From Caproicibacter sp047777415 (GTDB taxonomy: Bacteria > Bacillota > Clostridia > Oscillospirales > Acutalibacteraceae), in contig JBKEEO010000001.1 in assembly GCA_047777415.1 (NCBI GenBank), forward strand, positions 1,441,021-1,505,020: a stretch of 64,000 bases of DNA. The letters run 5' to 3'. The position numbers and the translations under genes are program-made. Shown piece after piece: positions 1 through 9,225 of this stretch (position 1 is the first letter of the stretch; every line of letters begins with the position of its first letter). The notes beneath the pieces were generated by a model, which ran no database searches, was not told where the DNA came from, and saw only the letters and a list, made by a program, of their open reading frames with translations.

Positions 1-998
1 TATTTGTGGATGGGACGCATATCAAAGCAAACGCCAACATCAACAAAAAGATCAAAAAGGCAGTTCCTCAGGCGGCAAAGCGATATGCCTCAGAATTAAT
101 GGAAGAGGTTAACGCTGACCGGGAAGATCATGGGAAGAAGCCATTCGACAGTACTCCGAAACCGCCGAAGGAAAAAGAAATCATGGTGTCCAAAACAGAC
201 CCGGAAAGCGGGTTGTTCCAAAAGGGAGAACACAAGAAGTGCTTTGCCTACGAAGCACATACGGCCTGCGACAAACACAATTTTGTCCTTGACGTTGAGG
301 TGACTCCGGGAAACGTACATGACAGTGTAGCATTTGACGCGGTCTATGGCAAAGTGACTCAACGGTTTCCTGAAATTGAAACGGTGGTGGCGGACGCCGC
401 ATACAAAACGCCGCATATCTGTAAACGGGTGTTTGACGACGGGCGGGTACTTTCCACAGCATACAAGCGGCCAATGACCAAAGCAGGAAATCTGGAATGG
501 TGGAAGTATGTATACGACGAATATTATGACTGTGTGATCTGCCCGGAATATCAGGTTCTGCATTATGCAACAACCAACCGTGAGGGATACCGGGAATACA
601 AAAGCCGGAGTTACATCTGCGAAAAATGTCCATTCCGTTCTCGTTGCACCGAGAGTAAAAGCTGTACGAAAACCGTAACGCGGCATGTGTGGCAGGATTA
701 TGTGGAGCTTGCGGAAGATATCAGGCACACACCGAAATACAAAGAGCTTTACAAAAAACGAAAAGAAACCATTGAGCGTGTCTTCGCCGATGCAAAAGTG
801 AAATATGGGATGCGGTACACGCTCTACCGGGGCTTAACTCAAGTGACGAATTGGGTTAAGCTTAAGTTTGCTGCCATGAATCTCAAAAAGCTGGCAATGT
901 GGAAATGGAGGGATGGCCATCCCTCCGGGTTTTTATTGATTTTACTTTGCTTATTTTCCTATCCTGCATATTATCAAGAGAACCCATCCTTCGTTTAA
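1..998 (+). CDS. IS1182-family transposase, copy 1, 5' end outside window
   Basis: DDE transposase that would cut and join the ends of its own IS. Only the part matching residues from about 143 of the 470-aa copy 2 is in the window; the reading frame is open from base 3. The presumed catalytic residues are present: Asp in FVDGTHIKAN, Asp in VVADAAYKT, and Glu in KETIERVFADAK. The C-terminus diverges from copy 2 (GFLLILLCLF here, SFVWILYRFF there). Whether the gene is intact upstream cannot be seen. Assignment to IS1182 is by recognition of the protein, not by search. Confidence 0.85.
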   Translation, partial: FVDGTHIKANANINKKIKKAVPQAAKRYASELMEEVNADREDHGKKPFDSTPKPPKEKEIMVSKTDPESGLFQKGEHKKCFAYEAHTACDKHNFVLDVEVTPGNVHDSVAFDAVYGKVTQRFPEIETVVADAAYKTPHICKRVFDDGRVLSTAYKRPMTKAGNLEWWKYVYDEYYDCVICPEYQVLHYATTNREGYREYKSRSYICEKCPFRSRCTESKSCTKTVTRHVWQDYVELAEDIRHTPKYKELYKKRKETIERVFADAKVKYGMRYTLYRGLTQVTNWVKLKFAAMNLKKLAMWKWRDGHPSGFLLILLCLFSYPAYYQENPSFV

Positions 999-1038
999 CC
1001 GCGTTGGATGGGTTCTTCGACAATCTGACGGGAGCACC
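1..1038 (+). mobile_element. IS1182-family insertion sequence, copy 1 (left part outside window)
   Basis: This is the right-hand part of an IS1182-type element. It holds the 3' part of the transposase gene, an internal hairpin (981-1014, arms AACCCATCC and GGATGGGTT) and a right end finishing in CTGACGGGAGCACC at 1038. The end is set by comparison with the second copy immediately downstream, which ends in the same bases. The tetranucleotide GAAA (1039-1042) follows and recurs after copy 2, so it behaves as a 4-bp target duplication. The two copies differ at many positions, so they are related elements rather than a fresh tandem duplication. Confidence 0.8.
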
Positions 1039-1065
1039 GAAAGGTGCTCCCGTCAGCCTGTCGAA
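1016..1065. repeat. Junction palindrome formed by abutting IS1182 ends
   Basis: The right end of copy 1 (1016-1038) and the left end of copy 2 (1043-1065) are inverted repeats separated only by GAAA (1039-1042). Over 23 bp the two arms agree except at two adjacent positions. The arms begin GGTGCTCCCGTCAG when read inward from each element. The whole is a long perfect-looking stem with a GAAA tetraloop. Confidence 0.8.
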
Positions 1066-1091
1066 AAAGTCCAGCGAAAGCTGGGCTTTTT
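1064..1091. terminator. Hairpin terminator inside left end of IS1182 copy 2
   Basis: A-run, stem GTCCAGC/GCTGGGC with loop GAAA, then a T-run, so it can act in both directions. It lies between the IS end and the transposase gene and would shield the gene from outside transcription, a common IS feature. Confidence 0.6.
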
Positions 1092-1128
1092 GATTGTAAG
1101 ATGGTAAAATAGAAATGGGTGATGAAAG

Positions 1129-2541
1129 ATGCTGGAACGAGGAAAAATGCACAGGAATGCAGTAGAATTTGTCAATATAGACCTATTGGTGCCGCAGGAG
1201 CATTTGTTGCGTAAGATTGATAAAGCGGTAAATTTGAGCCATATTTATGAGTTTGTAGAAGAATTATATTGTGAAGATAATGGCCGTCCCAGTGTGGACC
1301 CAGTAGTCCTATTTAAGATAGTGCTAATCCAGCATCTATATGGAATTCCTTCGCTGCGTCGAACCATGCAGGAAATCGATATGAATATTGCTTATCGATG
1401 GTTTTTGGGATATACGCTAAACGAAGAATTGCCGCATTTTTCTACTGTAAGTTATAATTTTAAACACCGGTTTACAGAGGAAACTGTAGAGAAGGTGTTT
1501 TCATGGATATTGCAGGAAGCAAACCGCGCAGGGTATTTGGCACCGGAAGCAGTATTTGTGGATGGGACACATATCAAAGCAAACGCCAACATCAATAAGA
1601 AAATCAAAAAGGCGGTTCCTCAGGCGGCAAAGCGATACGCTTCAGAGTTGATGGAAGAAGTCAATGCAGATCGGAAAGAGCATGGAAAGAAGCCGTTTGA
1701 CAGTACCCCAAAACCGCCGAAGGAAAAGGAAATAACTGTCTCCAAAACGGACCCGGAGAGCGGATTGTTCCAAAAGGGAGAACACAAGAAATGTTTTGCT
1801 TACGAAGCGCATACGGCCTGCGACAAACACAATTTTGTACTAGGAGTTGAGGTAACTCCCGGAAATGTGCACGACAGTGTGGCATTCGATGCAGTCTATG
1901 ACAAAGTGACAAAACAGTTTTCTAAAATTGAGACAGTGGTGGCGGACGCTGCCTACAAAACACCGCATATCTGCAAACGGGTCTTTGATGACAAGCGAGT
2001 ACTATCTACAGCATACAAAAGACCGATGACCAAAGCCGGCCATCTTCAATGGTGGAAATATGTATATGACGAATATTATGACTGTGTGCTGTGCCCTGAA
2101 TATCAAGTTTTGCACTATGCAACAACCAATCGTGAAGGATACCGAGAATACAAAAGTAGAAGTTATATTTGCAAAAAATGTCCGTCCCGTTCCCGCTGCA
2201 CAAACAGCAAAAGCTATACGAAAACTGTGACAAGGCATGTGTGGCAAAATTATGTAGAACTAGCGGAGGACATTCGGCATACTCCAAAATACAAAAAGCT
2301 TTATCAAAAGCGAAAAGAAACCATTGAACGTGTATTTGCTGATGCAAAAGAAAAGTATGGAATGCGATACACGCTCTACCGGGGCTTAACTCAAGTGACA
2401 AATTGGGTTAAGCTTAAGTTTGCTGCCATGAATCTCAAAAAGCTGGCAATGTGGAAGTGGAGGGATGGTCATCCTTCCTCTTTTGTCTGGATATTATATC
2501 GCTTTTTTCATTCCTGCAAAAATAACCCATCCTTCGCTTGA
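1129..2541 (+). CDS. IS1182-family transposase, copy 2, full length
   Basis: A 470-aa DDE transposase. The N-terminal part (about 1-130) is the DNA-binding region typical of the family, with the ELYCEDNGRPSVDP type motif. The catalytic core carries Asp145 in FVDGTHIKAN, a second Asp in VVADAAYKT and Glu in KETIERVFADAK. A cysteine-rich insert (YICKKCPSRSRC) lies between the second and third acidic residues, as in other IS1182 proteins. The ATG at 1129 is preceded by a weak GGGTGATGAAAG, which suggests low translation. The frame has no interruption, so the element may be active. Confidence 0.9.
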   Translation: MLERGKMHRNAVEFVNIDLLVPQEHLLRKIDKAVNLSHIYEFVEELYCEDNGRPSVDPVVLFKIVLIQHLYGIPSLRRTMQEIDMNIAYRWFLGYTLNEELPHFSTVSYNFKHRFTEETVEKVFSWILQEANRAGYLAPEAVFVDGTHIKANANINKKIKKAVPQAAKRYASELMEEVNADRKEHGKKPFDSTPKPPKEKEITVSKTDPESGLFQKGEHKKCFAYEAHTACDKHNFVLGVEVTPGNVHDSVAFDAVYDKVTKQFSKIETVVADAAYKTPHICKRVFDDKRVLSTAYKRPMTKAGHLQWWKYVYDEYYDCVLCPEYQVLHYATTNREGYREYKSRSYICKKCPSRSRCTNSKSYTKTVTRHVWQNYVELAEDIRHTPKYKKLYQKRKETIERVFADAKEKYGMRYTLYRGLTQVTNWVKLKFAAMNLKKLAMWKWRDGHPSSFVWILYRFFHSCKNNPSFA

Positions 2542-2559
2542 TGCGTTGGATGGGTTATT
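2521..2559. terminator. Hairpin after IS1182 transposase (copy 2)
   Basis: Arms AATAACCCATCC and GGATGGGTTATT around a 15-base loop overlap the last codons of the transposase. Copy 1 has the equivalent at 981-1014. The stem is long, but no clear T-run follows, so termination is probable rather than certain. Confidence 0.45.
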
Positions 2560-2712
2560 CGACAATCTGACGGGAGCACCGAAAGGTGCTCCCGTTCGTT
2601 ATACGTTGACACGATGATTTGCTTGACGAAAACTGTTCTGTGAGCATCCAAGTACCGCAGTCACACGATTCCTGGCTTGCATGACGATTCCATTCAAATA
2701 AGAATGTTTGAC

Positions 2713-3849
2713 TTATGCAATTCGATTCTGCTTTTGATACAGATAGCTGTAAGAAGGATTCAGCAAGTTGGCAATGGATTCATATGAAATGGGGAATTCC
2801 TGAATTCCCGCCACATAGGGGAAATATTCATACTGCTGGAAATAAAAGACGATTCCGTCATCGGACAGGTAGAAGTTCGGATGCTCGCCGAGCGTTTGAA
2901 AAGGATTGTCTTGGAACTCGTAGAGAGAACCTTCTTTCACCCGTTTGTCGATTTCTTTGCGAACCTGCTCGTCAAAAAATTCTTCGTATCCGCTGCCGCT
3001 TTTCATCAGATCTGAAAGAGTGAGTTGGTGTCCTGTGTTTAGGTCAAACGTATATGCCGTTTGTATGGTGGAACCGTGTGCGCCGCCGGCATATTGATAA
3101 TTGGTTAGGACAATGCTGAGCAGTCCGTTTTGGTTATACTTTACAGCGTAATCAAAATAAGTGGAGCATTGCAGCGAACTGTTGTGGGAAGAATCGGATA
3201 CTGAAGCGAAATTTTCAAGTTCTTTTGCGTTTTGGCGTCCTTGTGCAAGCGCTGTGTCGGCTGCCTGCTGAAAGATTCCGTTGATGGTTTCAAGTGCCTG
3301 GGGGTTCCATGGTCCGGACAGAACAGGATATTGGATGGCAGCGGTCAGCAGGCCTTCGGTAAGGTTGGTGCGCTCCGTATCGATGGTCAGAAAATTTCGA
3401 AGAATTCGAAGAACGGTTACCGTATTTTCGGATTCGTCCTCCCGCACATCCAGCCCAAACAAATCGGACAGCAGATCGGCACGCATATAAAGCACGCCTC
3501 CTAGACGCATGCAGCCGGCACCGAAAGTGTCCTCCGCTGATGAATCCAATACTCGGATGCTATGACCATTTGCTTCGATGATATTGTCAGCCGGGAAAAT
3601 CCTAATGGTTTCAGAGCCGTTTGTCAGCCGAATTTCGGCTTTGGGGTCTGTTGATGTGACGGTATAACCCAGCAATTTGCAGACCGGTTCTAACTCAAGG
3701 TATAACGCGTCGTTTGTGTAATATGCTCCGGACTCTGTGGTGGTTTGACCGATTTTCAGGTCCAGCGGTCCGTTTGATAAGGCATAGCAATTTACTGAAA
3801 CCAGCATCATCAGCGAAGCCGTTACAGCCGCCAAGATTTTACGTATCAT
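2713..3849 (-). CDS. Secreted protein with copper-amine-oxidase-like N domain and DUF3298/RsiV-like C domain
   Basis: A 378-aa exported protein of unknown role. Residues 1-24 form a signal peptide (basic start, hydrophobic stretch, then NCYALS). Residues about 26-145 look like the copper amine oxidase N-terminal-like fold used as a cell-surface module. The C-terminal part has the DUF3298 pattern, including YQYAGGAHGSTIQTAYTFDL, as in RsiV-type proteins. RsiV binds lysozyme, but no anti-sigma domain or membrane anchor is seen here, so that role is not claimed. The start is supported by AAGGGGGAT upstream. It stands alone, with the IS1182 tandem at its 3' side. Confidence 0.7.
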   Translation of the reverse strand: MIRKILAAVTASLMMLVSVNCYALSNGPLDLKIGQTTTESGAYYTNDALYLELEPVCKLLGYTVTSTDPKAEIRLTNGSETIRIFPADNIIEANGHSIRVLDSSAEDTFGAGCMRLGGVLYMRADLLSDLFGLDVREDESENTVTVLRILRNFLTIDTERTNLTEGLLTAAIQYPVLSGPWNPQALETINGIFQQAADTALAQGRQNAKELENFASVSDSSHNSSLQCSTYFDYAVKYNQNGLLSIVLTNYQYAGGAHGSTIQTAYTFDLNTGHQLTLSDLMKSGSGYEEFFDEQVRKEIDKRVKEGSLYEFQDNPFQTLGEHPNFYLSDDGIVFYFQQYEYFPYVAGIQEFPISYESIANLLNPSYSYLYQKQNRIA

Positions 3850-4005
3850 GACATATCCCCCTTAAAAGTTAGCATAATATCATTTTACCAGTTCGAGAAA
3901 TAATGCACAAGGGGAAATATCCGATGGCGATGTGCCGTGAAGTTTCGCTCCAATGCTTCAAGACCGCTGAAATCTTCCCAATAAGTATGAATTTTAGAGA
4001 GGAGT

Positions 4006-5412
4006 TTACTTCTTTGTGGGACGCGGTACCGAGTGAATTGCACCGCCGAGCGCGTCTTCTGCCGCTTCGGTGATTGCCTCTGAAAACGTGGGATGAGGGC
4101 GTACAACGGAGACCAGTTGATGTGCTGTCAGTCGCGCTTCAATGGCTTGTACCAGACCGGCAATGAGGTCTGTTGCGCGCTCGCCCATTAATTGCGCTCC
4201 GAGCAGTACAGCGGAATCCTTTTCAAACACGAGCTTTACAAAACCGCGTTCCCCGTTTTCAATCACCGATTTGCCAAGCGATGTGGTTAATGCCTTGCCG
4301 ACTGTGACCGCAATTCCTTTTTCTTTTGCCCCATCCGCGGTAAGACCGACACAGGCGATTTCGGGGCTTGTATAGACGCAGGACGGAATGGCTCGGTTTG
4401 GGTTTGTCTGTTTCCCTTCTGCGATGAATTCAACGGCTTCTATTCCCTGCGCGGAGGCCGCATGAGCCAGCTGAATTCCGCCGGTTACATCTCCGACGGC
4501 GAACACGCCGCGCAGACTGGTTTCATGATGTTCATCGGTTACGATAAAGCCCTTTGACGTTTGGATGGGCAGGTTATCTGCAAAAAGACCGAGGGTGTTC
4601 GGCCGTCGTCCCACCGAGATTAAAACGCAGTCAGCTTCCACTTGCTTTTCTGCTTTTTTTTCCGTAAAGGTGCAAAGAAGCGGGGAGCCTTCCGAAATCC
4701 GTTCCACTTTGGAGGAGGTGTGAATCCGTACGCCTCTCTTTTTCAGAATCATGGAAAGATTCTGCGAGATTTCACGGTCCATGGTCGGAAGAATTCGCGG
4801 CATGGCCTCGATGACAGTTACCTCGCAGTCAAGGTCTGAAAAAGCGGTTGCAAACTCCGCACCGATTACTCCGCCGCCGATGATGACCAGTCGGCGCGGC
4901 AAGGTATCCAATGAAAGAAGTTCATCACTGGTTACAACACCGGGGAGGTCTGCGTCCGGAATTGGCGGCACAGCGGGAACGCAGCCGGTCGCCAGCAAGA
5001 TGTGGTCGGCATGGAGTTCTTCCGTTTCGGATTCTCCGGAAAATTTTATCAACTTAGCACTTTTCAGGGTTCCTTTGCCGTGATAACAGTCGACGCCGTT
5101 TGCAGCGAGCAGCTTTTCCACTCCGCTCCGCAGCTGAGCCACCACCTGTTCTTTTCTCCGATGAATTGCAGCAAAATCAAAAGAAAGGCTGTCAGTGGAA
5201 AGACCGAATTTTTCGAAGGATTTTGCGTTGCGGTACAGGCCGGACGAGTGCAGAATTGCTTTGGTCGGAATGCAGCCACGGTTTAAGCAGGTGCCGCCCA
5301 TTTCTCGGCTTTCAATCAGTGCGACGGTCAGCCCCAGCTGACGGGCGCGGATGGCAGCTTCATAGCCGGCAGGGCCTGCGCCTACAATCGCTATATCGTA
5401 AGTTTTCTCCAT
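4006..5412 (-). CDS. lpdA: Dihydrolipoyl dehydrogenase (L protein)
   Basis: A 468-aa flavoprotein that reoxidises the dihydrolipoyl arm, here most likely of GcvH, passing electrons through FAD to NAD. FAD-binding GAGPAG is at 11-16 and the redox disulfide CLNRGC at Cys42/Cys47. The NAD-binding GGGVIGAEF, the second FAD contact AVGDVTGG and the C-terminal catalytic HPTFSE motif are all present. There is no N-terminal lipoyl domain. The ATG follows AAGAAGGAGTTTTACC. It lies 56 nt after lplA, beyond a bidirectional hairpin, so it may be read at a reduced level from the gcv operon or from its own start. Confidence 0.93.
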   Translation of the reverse strand: MEKTYDIAIVGAGPAGYEAAIRARQLGLTVALIESREMGGTCLNRGCIPTKAILHSSGLYRNAKSFEKFGLSTDSLSFDFAAIHRRKEQVVAQLRSGVEKLLAANGVDCYHGKGTLKSAKLIKFSGESETEELHADHILLATGCVPAVPPIPDADLPGVVTSDELLSLDTLPRRLVIIGGGVIGAEFATAFSDLDCEVTVIEAMPRILPTMDREISQNLSMILKKRGVRIHTSSKVERISEGSPLLCTFTEKKAEKQVEADCVLISVGRRPNTLGLFADNLPIQTSKGFIVTDEHHETSLRGVFAVGDVTGGIQLAHAASAQGIEAVEFIAEGKQTNPNRAIPSCVYTSPEIACVGLTADGAKEKGIAVTVGKALTTSLGKSVIENGERGFVKLVFEKDSAVLLGAQLMGERATDLIAGLVQAIEARLTAHQLVSVVRPHPTFSEAITEAAEDALGGAIHSVPRPTKK

Positions 5413-5434
5413 GGTAAAACTCCTTCTTGAATAA

Positions 5435-5470
5435 AACCCGCAGGCAATGGTAAGCCTGCGGGTTGTTTTT
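5435..5470. terminator. Bidirectional hairpin between lplA and lpdA
   Basis: Perfect 11-bp stem AACCCGCAGGC/GCCTGCGGGTT with an 8-base loop. On the minus strand it is followed by TTTATTC, on the plus strand by GTTTTTA. It is likely a partial terminator that lowers lpdA expression relative to gcv-lplA. Confidence 0.65.
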
Positions 5471-6470
5471 AAAATTGTTGTTCCAAAATCAGCTTTTCAA
5501 TATCCGCGGCATTTTGTTTTCGTTCCTCGGATTCATAAGCAAATTGTGTGTGCAGACGTTTGGCAGCTTCTTTGGAAGAAAAAGGACACCCGATTAAAGA
5601 TGGAGCAATCTGACGAATAAATTCTTCGTCCATCGCATCGGAATCGACCTGTGCTGCGGAGATGATTCCCCCATCTACCTGAAGCCCTATGCTGACGCCG
5701 CCCCAGGCAAAGCGACGCGAAAACTCGCAGGAAAACGGCATACTGGTGCCATAAATCCAGTCCGGGGATGAGAACTTGCGATACAGCTCTTCCACCCGGT
5801 TTTTGTCAATCGCCTCGGGTGAAATCATTTGCGGCTTTGCACCGTACACACGCCCAAAAGCATCCGTTAGTTCCCGCTTCATCCGTTCTATTGTCAGATC
5901 TGGGCAGAATTCCTTTAGATTCGCAATGCGGGAGCGAACGGAATCAACCCCTTTGGAACGGATTTTATCCGCGGAAACACTGAGGTACTTTCCTGCCTTT
6001 TCCTTGTCCACATCAACCAGAATCGTGCCGTGGTGGCAAGCATTTCTTCCTTTAAAATAAAATGCGTTGCCGGAAAATTTGCGTCCGTCCACCGTAATGT
6101 CATTGCGTCCCGATTTTTCCGCATGGATTCCACAAGCAGAAACGGCCTGCAAAATCACATCCAGCTGGCGGGAAACGTCGTAATCTTCCTGTGGCACCAG
6201 AAAGGTAAAATTCAGATTGCCCAAATCGTGGAACACAGCGCCGCCGCCGGAGGGACGGCGGGCAAGATGTCCGCCGTTAGCTTCCAAGTCTTTGACGCGG
6301 CACTCTTTCCAGCAATTCTGGTTTCGCCCGATGACAACAGTATTCTGATTTTGCCACAAATAGAGAATGCAGGTTTCCGCAGGGACTGTGTCCATCAAAT
6401 ATTCTTCCAGCGCCAGATTTCGGTAAGGCAGCAGGCAATCGGTCGTGCAGAGTAACGTTTTCTTAATCAT
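5469..6470 (-). CDS. lplA: Lipoate-protein ligase A
   Basis: A 333-aa ligase that activates free lipoate with ATP and attaches it to the lipoyl-domain lysine, here GcvH. The lipoyl-AMP binding motif RRPSGGGAVFHDLGN begins at residue 71, and the second motif KFSGNAFYFKGRNACHHGTI includes the conserved lysine. Length fits bacterial LplA with its C-terminal accessory domain. It overlaps the end of gcvPB by 8 nt, so it is translationally coupled to the glycine cleavage genes. No lipA or lipB is seen in the window, which suggests use of scavenged lipoate. Confidence 0.92.
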   Translation of the reverse strand: MIKKTLLCTTDCLLPYRNLALEEYLMDTVPAETCILYLWQNQNTVVIGRNQNCWKECRVKDLEANGGHLARRPSGGGAVFHDLGNLNFTFLVPQEDYDVSRQLDVILQAVSACGIHAEKSGRNDITVDGRKFSGNAFYFKGRNACHHGTILVDVDKEKAGKYLSVSADKIRSKGVDSVRSRIANLKEFCPDLTIERMKRELTDAFGRVYGAKPQMISPEAIDKNRVEELYRKFSSPDWIYGTSMPFSCEFSRRFAWGGVSIGLQVDGGIISAAQVDSDAMDEEFIRQIAPSLIGCPFSSKEAAKRLHTQFAYESEERKQNAADIEKLILEQQF

Positions 6471-7899
6471 AGGCGTATTTCACCACAGGATGCCTTGCTG
6501 CATTGACCTCGTCAGGGCGTCCGATGACGCGGGTTTCAGGCGCGCGGTGCATGGCTTCGGGATCAGAGAGCGCTTTTTCGTATAGTTCCAACAGAGCCTG
6601 CGCTGCCCGATCCAATGTTTCTTTGGATTCCGTTTCGGTCGGTTCAATCATCAGCGCCTCATGCACAATCAATGGGAAATACATGGTTGGCGGGTGCATT
6701 CCAAGGTCCTGCATGGATTTTGCCACATCCATTGCGGTAACGCCGCAGGAGTCTTTCAAATCTTGCAGGGACAGAACAAATTCGTGCATGCACGGTACAT
6801 CGTAAGCAACCTGATACCGCTTTTTCAACAGTGCCATCAGATAATTAGCATTGAGTACGGCGTTTTGTGCTACTTGAGGAATTCCTTCCTTTCCGAGCGT
6901 GAGCAGATAGGTCAGTGCGCGGACGATGACCAAAAAGTTGCCGTAGAAAGATTTTACACTGCCGATGCTTTGTGGACGGTCGTAATCAAGAGAAAATTTC
7001 CCGTCCTGTTCCACTACGCGCGGAACGGGAAGGAACGGTGAAAGATGCTTTTTGCATCCAACGGCAGCCCCGCCGGGCCCGCCGCCGCCGTGCGGCGTGG
7101 AAAAGGTTTTGTGCAGGTTCAGGTGAATCACGTCAAAGCCCATGTCGCCCGGGCGGGCAATACCCACGACTGCGTTTAAGTTCGCGCCGTCATAGAAGCA
7201 CAGACCACCGGCATCATGGACGATTTTTGTAATCTCAAGAATGTTTTTATCAAACAGTCCAAGCGTATTTGGATTGGTCAGCATCAATCCCGCAGTGTCA
7301 TCGCCAACAGCGTCGCGCAGGGCGTCTAAATCCACGCATCCGTCAGGAGCGGACGGAATATTGACAATCGTGAAACCGGCCATGGCGGCGCTGGCAGGAT
7401 TGGTGCCATGTGCGGAATCCGGCACGATGATTTTTGTGCGTTTTACATCGCCGCGGCTGTGATGATAGGCTTTTATCAGCAGCAGACCTGTGTATTCACC
7501 GTGCGCGCCCGCCGCGGGCTGAAAGACCATTTCGTCCATTCCGGTGATTTCACAGAGATATTTTTCCGCAAGATGCAAAACCTTTAAGCACCCCTGTGTC
7601 GTATGCGCCGGCTGCAAGGGATGAATTTCCGTAAATCCGGGCAGGGAAGCGACTTCCTCATTGATTTTAGGATTGTACTTCATGGTGCAGGAGCCGAGCG
7701 GATAAAACCCGTCGTTTACTCCAAACGAGCGTTTTGCAAGCGCACTGTAATGGCGGCTTAGGTCGTTTTCGGAAAGCTGCGGCAGACGCAGCGGAGATTT
7801 GCGGGCAAATTGTTCCGGCAGGGAGGCTGCGGGCACATCACACGCAGGAAGAATGGAGCAGCCGTGTCCCTCATGGCTCTTTTCAAAAATCAGTTTCAT
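6463..7899 (-). CDS. gcvPB: Glycine dehydrogenase (decarboxylating) subunit 2
   Basis: A 478-aa PLP-binding half of the two-subunit P protein. With GcvPA it decarboxylates glycine and transfers the aminomethyl group to lipoyl-GcvH. The PLP lysine is Lys264 in HLNLHKTFSTPHGGGGPG, followed by the glycine-rich loop typical of the family. The start overlaps the gcvPA stop by 4 nt (ATGA type). Length and order match the split form found in Firmicutes. Confidence 0.95.
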   Translation of the reverse strand: MKLIFEKSHEGHGCSILPACDVPAASLPEQFARKSPLRLPQLSENDLSRHYSALAKRSFGVNDGFYPLGSCTMKYNPKINEEVASLPGFTEIHPLQPAHTTQGCLKVLHLAEKYLCEITGMDEMVFQPAAGAHGEYTGLLLIKAYHHSRGDVKRTKIIVPDSAHGTNPASAAMAGFTIVNIPSAPDGCVDLDALRDAVGDDTAGLMLTNPNTLGLFDKNILEITKIVHDAGGLCFYDGANLNAVVGIARPGDMGFDVIHLNLHKTFSTPHGGGGPGGAAVGCKKHLSPFLPVPRVVEQDGKFSLDYDRPQSIGSVKSFYGNFLVIVRALTYLLTLGKEGIPQVAQNAVLNANYLMALLKKRYQVAYDVPCMHEFVLSLQDLKDSCGVTAMDVAKSMQDLGMHPPTMYFPLIVHEALMIEPTETESKETLDRAAQALLELYEKALSDPEAMHRAPETRVIGRPDEVNAARHPVVKYAYD

Positions 7900-9221
7900 G
7901 CTTTTTGCACCTCCTCCAGCAGTTCGGCCAGCTTGTCGATTTCTTCTTTTGAGTTAAGTTCCGTCACACACCAGAGCAGTTCACCGTCCGAAAGGGGAAG
8001 TCCGCCGAGGATACCGTGCTGTTCCAATTTTGCAAGCGTTTGTTTCGGGTTCGGACAGGCGGTGACAAATTCATGGAAGAATTCCGAGGTGTTTTTCAGC
8101 TCAAAACCTTTGACACCGCCGATTTTTTGGGCGGCGTAATGAGCTTTGGAATAGCATTGTTCCGCAGCGTTTTTGAGTCCGTTCGGCCCCATGGTGCTCA
8201 GGTAGACCGCGGCGGTCAGTGCGCAGAGTGCTTCATTGGAGCAGACGTTGCTCAGCGCTTTTTCACGGCGGATGTGCTGTTCACGCGCTTGGAGCGTGAG
8301 AACAAAAGCACGGTTTCCGGCGGCGTCGGTGGTTTCGCCTACGATTCTGCCGGGCAGGCGGCGCATCAGCGGTTTCTTGCAGGCCATAAAGCCGAGGTAA
8401 GGCCCTCCAAAGCCGAGTGGCATGCCAAGCGGCTGACCTTCTCCGACTGCGATGTCCGCTCCGCATTCCGACGGCGTTTTCAGCACGGCGAGCGCAATCG
8501 GATTGCAGCCCATGATAAATTTTGCGCCGGCGGCGTGTGCGATTTCGCCAAGAGCCTGTGCGTCCTCAATGGTTCCATAATAATTTGGCTGCTGCAGGTA
8601 GAAACACGCGGCGGTTTTATCCTCTTCCAGCATCTCTTTGAGTGCGGCGGCATCCGTTGCCCCGTTTGCCGTGGGAACCAGCCGAATCTCCGTATTCGCC
8701 CCGAACGCATAAGTTTGGATGGTGCGTATGGTGTCGGGATGGGCGGCTGAGGAAACATAGACGGTGGTGCGTTTGCGGTCGCGGCACATGGCGGCAGCTT
8801 CCGCGGCAGCGTTTGCCCCGTCGTAAACGGAGGCGTTGGAAACGTCCATACCCGTCAGTTCGCAAATCATGGTCTGGTATTCAAAAATCGACTGCAAAAT
8901 CCCCTGGCTGATTTCCGCCTGATACGGGGTGTATGCCGTGAGAAAAGTTTCGTTGCTTGTAATGCGGGTAACAGCTGCCGGAATATAGTGCCGATAGGCG
9001 CCCGCTCCGCGGAATACAGTGGGGAATACGGTATTTTCCGCCGCGATGCCATTCATTTTTCGCCGCACTTCCAGCTCGGACAGACCCTGCGGAAGGTCGA
9101 GCAATCGGTTTAAGCGGACCGATGCGGGAATCTGGGAAAAAAGGGAGTCCATAGAATCGAATCCCGCGGCGGAAAGCATCTCTTTTTGTTCTTTCTCGGT
9201 GGATGGAATGTAAGAACCCAT
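7896..9221 (-). CDS. gcvPA: Glycine dehydrogenase (decarboxylating) subunit 1
   Basis: A 441-aa N-terminal half of the P protein. The start at 9221 is chosen because AAGGAG lies 8 nt upstream and the protein then begins MGSYIPSTEKEQKEML, the usual beginning of this family; the longer open frame would run into gcvH. Fold-type I features are present, such as YTPYQAEISQG and MDVSNASVYDGA. It lacks the PLP lysine, which GcvPB supplies. It lies 4 nt after gcvH and overlaps gcvPB. Confidence 0.94.
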   Translation of the reverse strand: MGSYIPSTEKEQKEMLSAAGFDSMDSLFSQIPASVRLNRLLDLPQGLSELEVRRKMNGIAAENTVFPTVFRGAGAYRHYIPAAVTRITSNETFLTAYTPYQAEISQGILQSIFEYQTMICELTGMDVSNASVYDGANAAAEAAAMCRDRKRTTVYVSSAAHPDTIRTIQTYAFGANTEIRLVPTANGATDAAALKEMLEEDKTAACFYLQQPNYYGTIEDAQALGEIAHAAGAKFIMGCNPIALAVLKTPSECGADIAVGEGQPLGMPLGFGGPYLGFMACKKPLMRRLPGRIVGETTDAAGNRAFVLTLQAREQHIRREKALSNVCSNEALCALTAAVYLSTMGPNGLKNAAEQCYSKAHYAAQKIGGVKGFELKNTSEFFHEFVTACPNPKQTLAKLEQHGILGGLPLSDGELLWCVTELNSKEEIDKLAELLEEVQKA

Positions 9222-9225
9222 ACCT

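Larger units (their letters stand above)
1043..2580 (+). mobile_element. IS1182-family insertion sequence, copy 2 (complete)
   Basis: A complete element of 1538 bp. The left end begins GGTGCTCCCGTCAGCC and the right end finishes CTGACGGGAGCACC, giving terminal inverted repeats of about 23 bp with two mismatches. GAAA flanks it on both sides (1039-1042 and 2581-2584). It carries one full-length transposase gene, a hairpin terminator just inside the left end, and another after the gene. Beyond the right GAAA lies GGTGCTCCCGT (2585-2595), the other half of the target stem. Confidence 0.85.

Noticed and set aside
96..2401. Long minus-strand frames opposite the transposase genes
   Set aside because: Antisense shadows of the two IS1182 transposases, with no start signals or recognisable protein features.
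2585..2712. Remnant gene between the IS tandem and the DUF3298 gene
   Set aside because: Only the half stem GGTGCTCCCGT is explained; the remaining bases show no frame, promoter or repeat.
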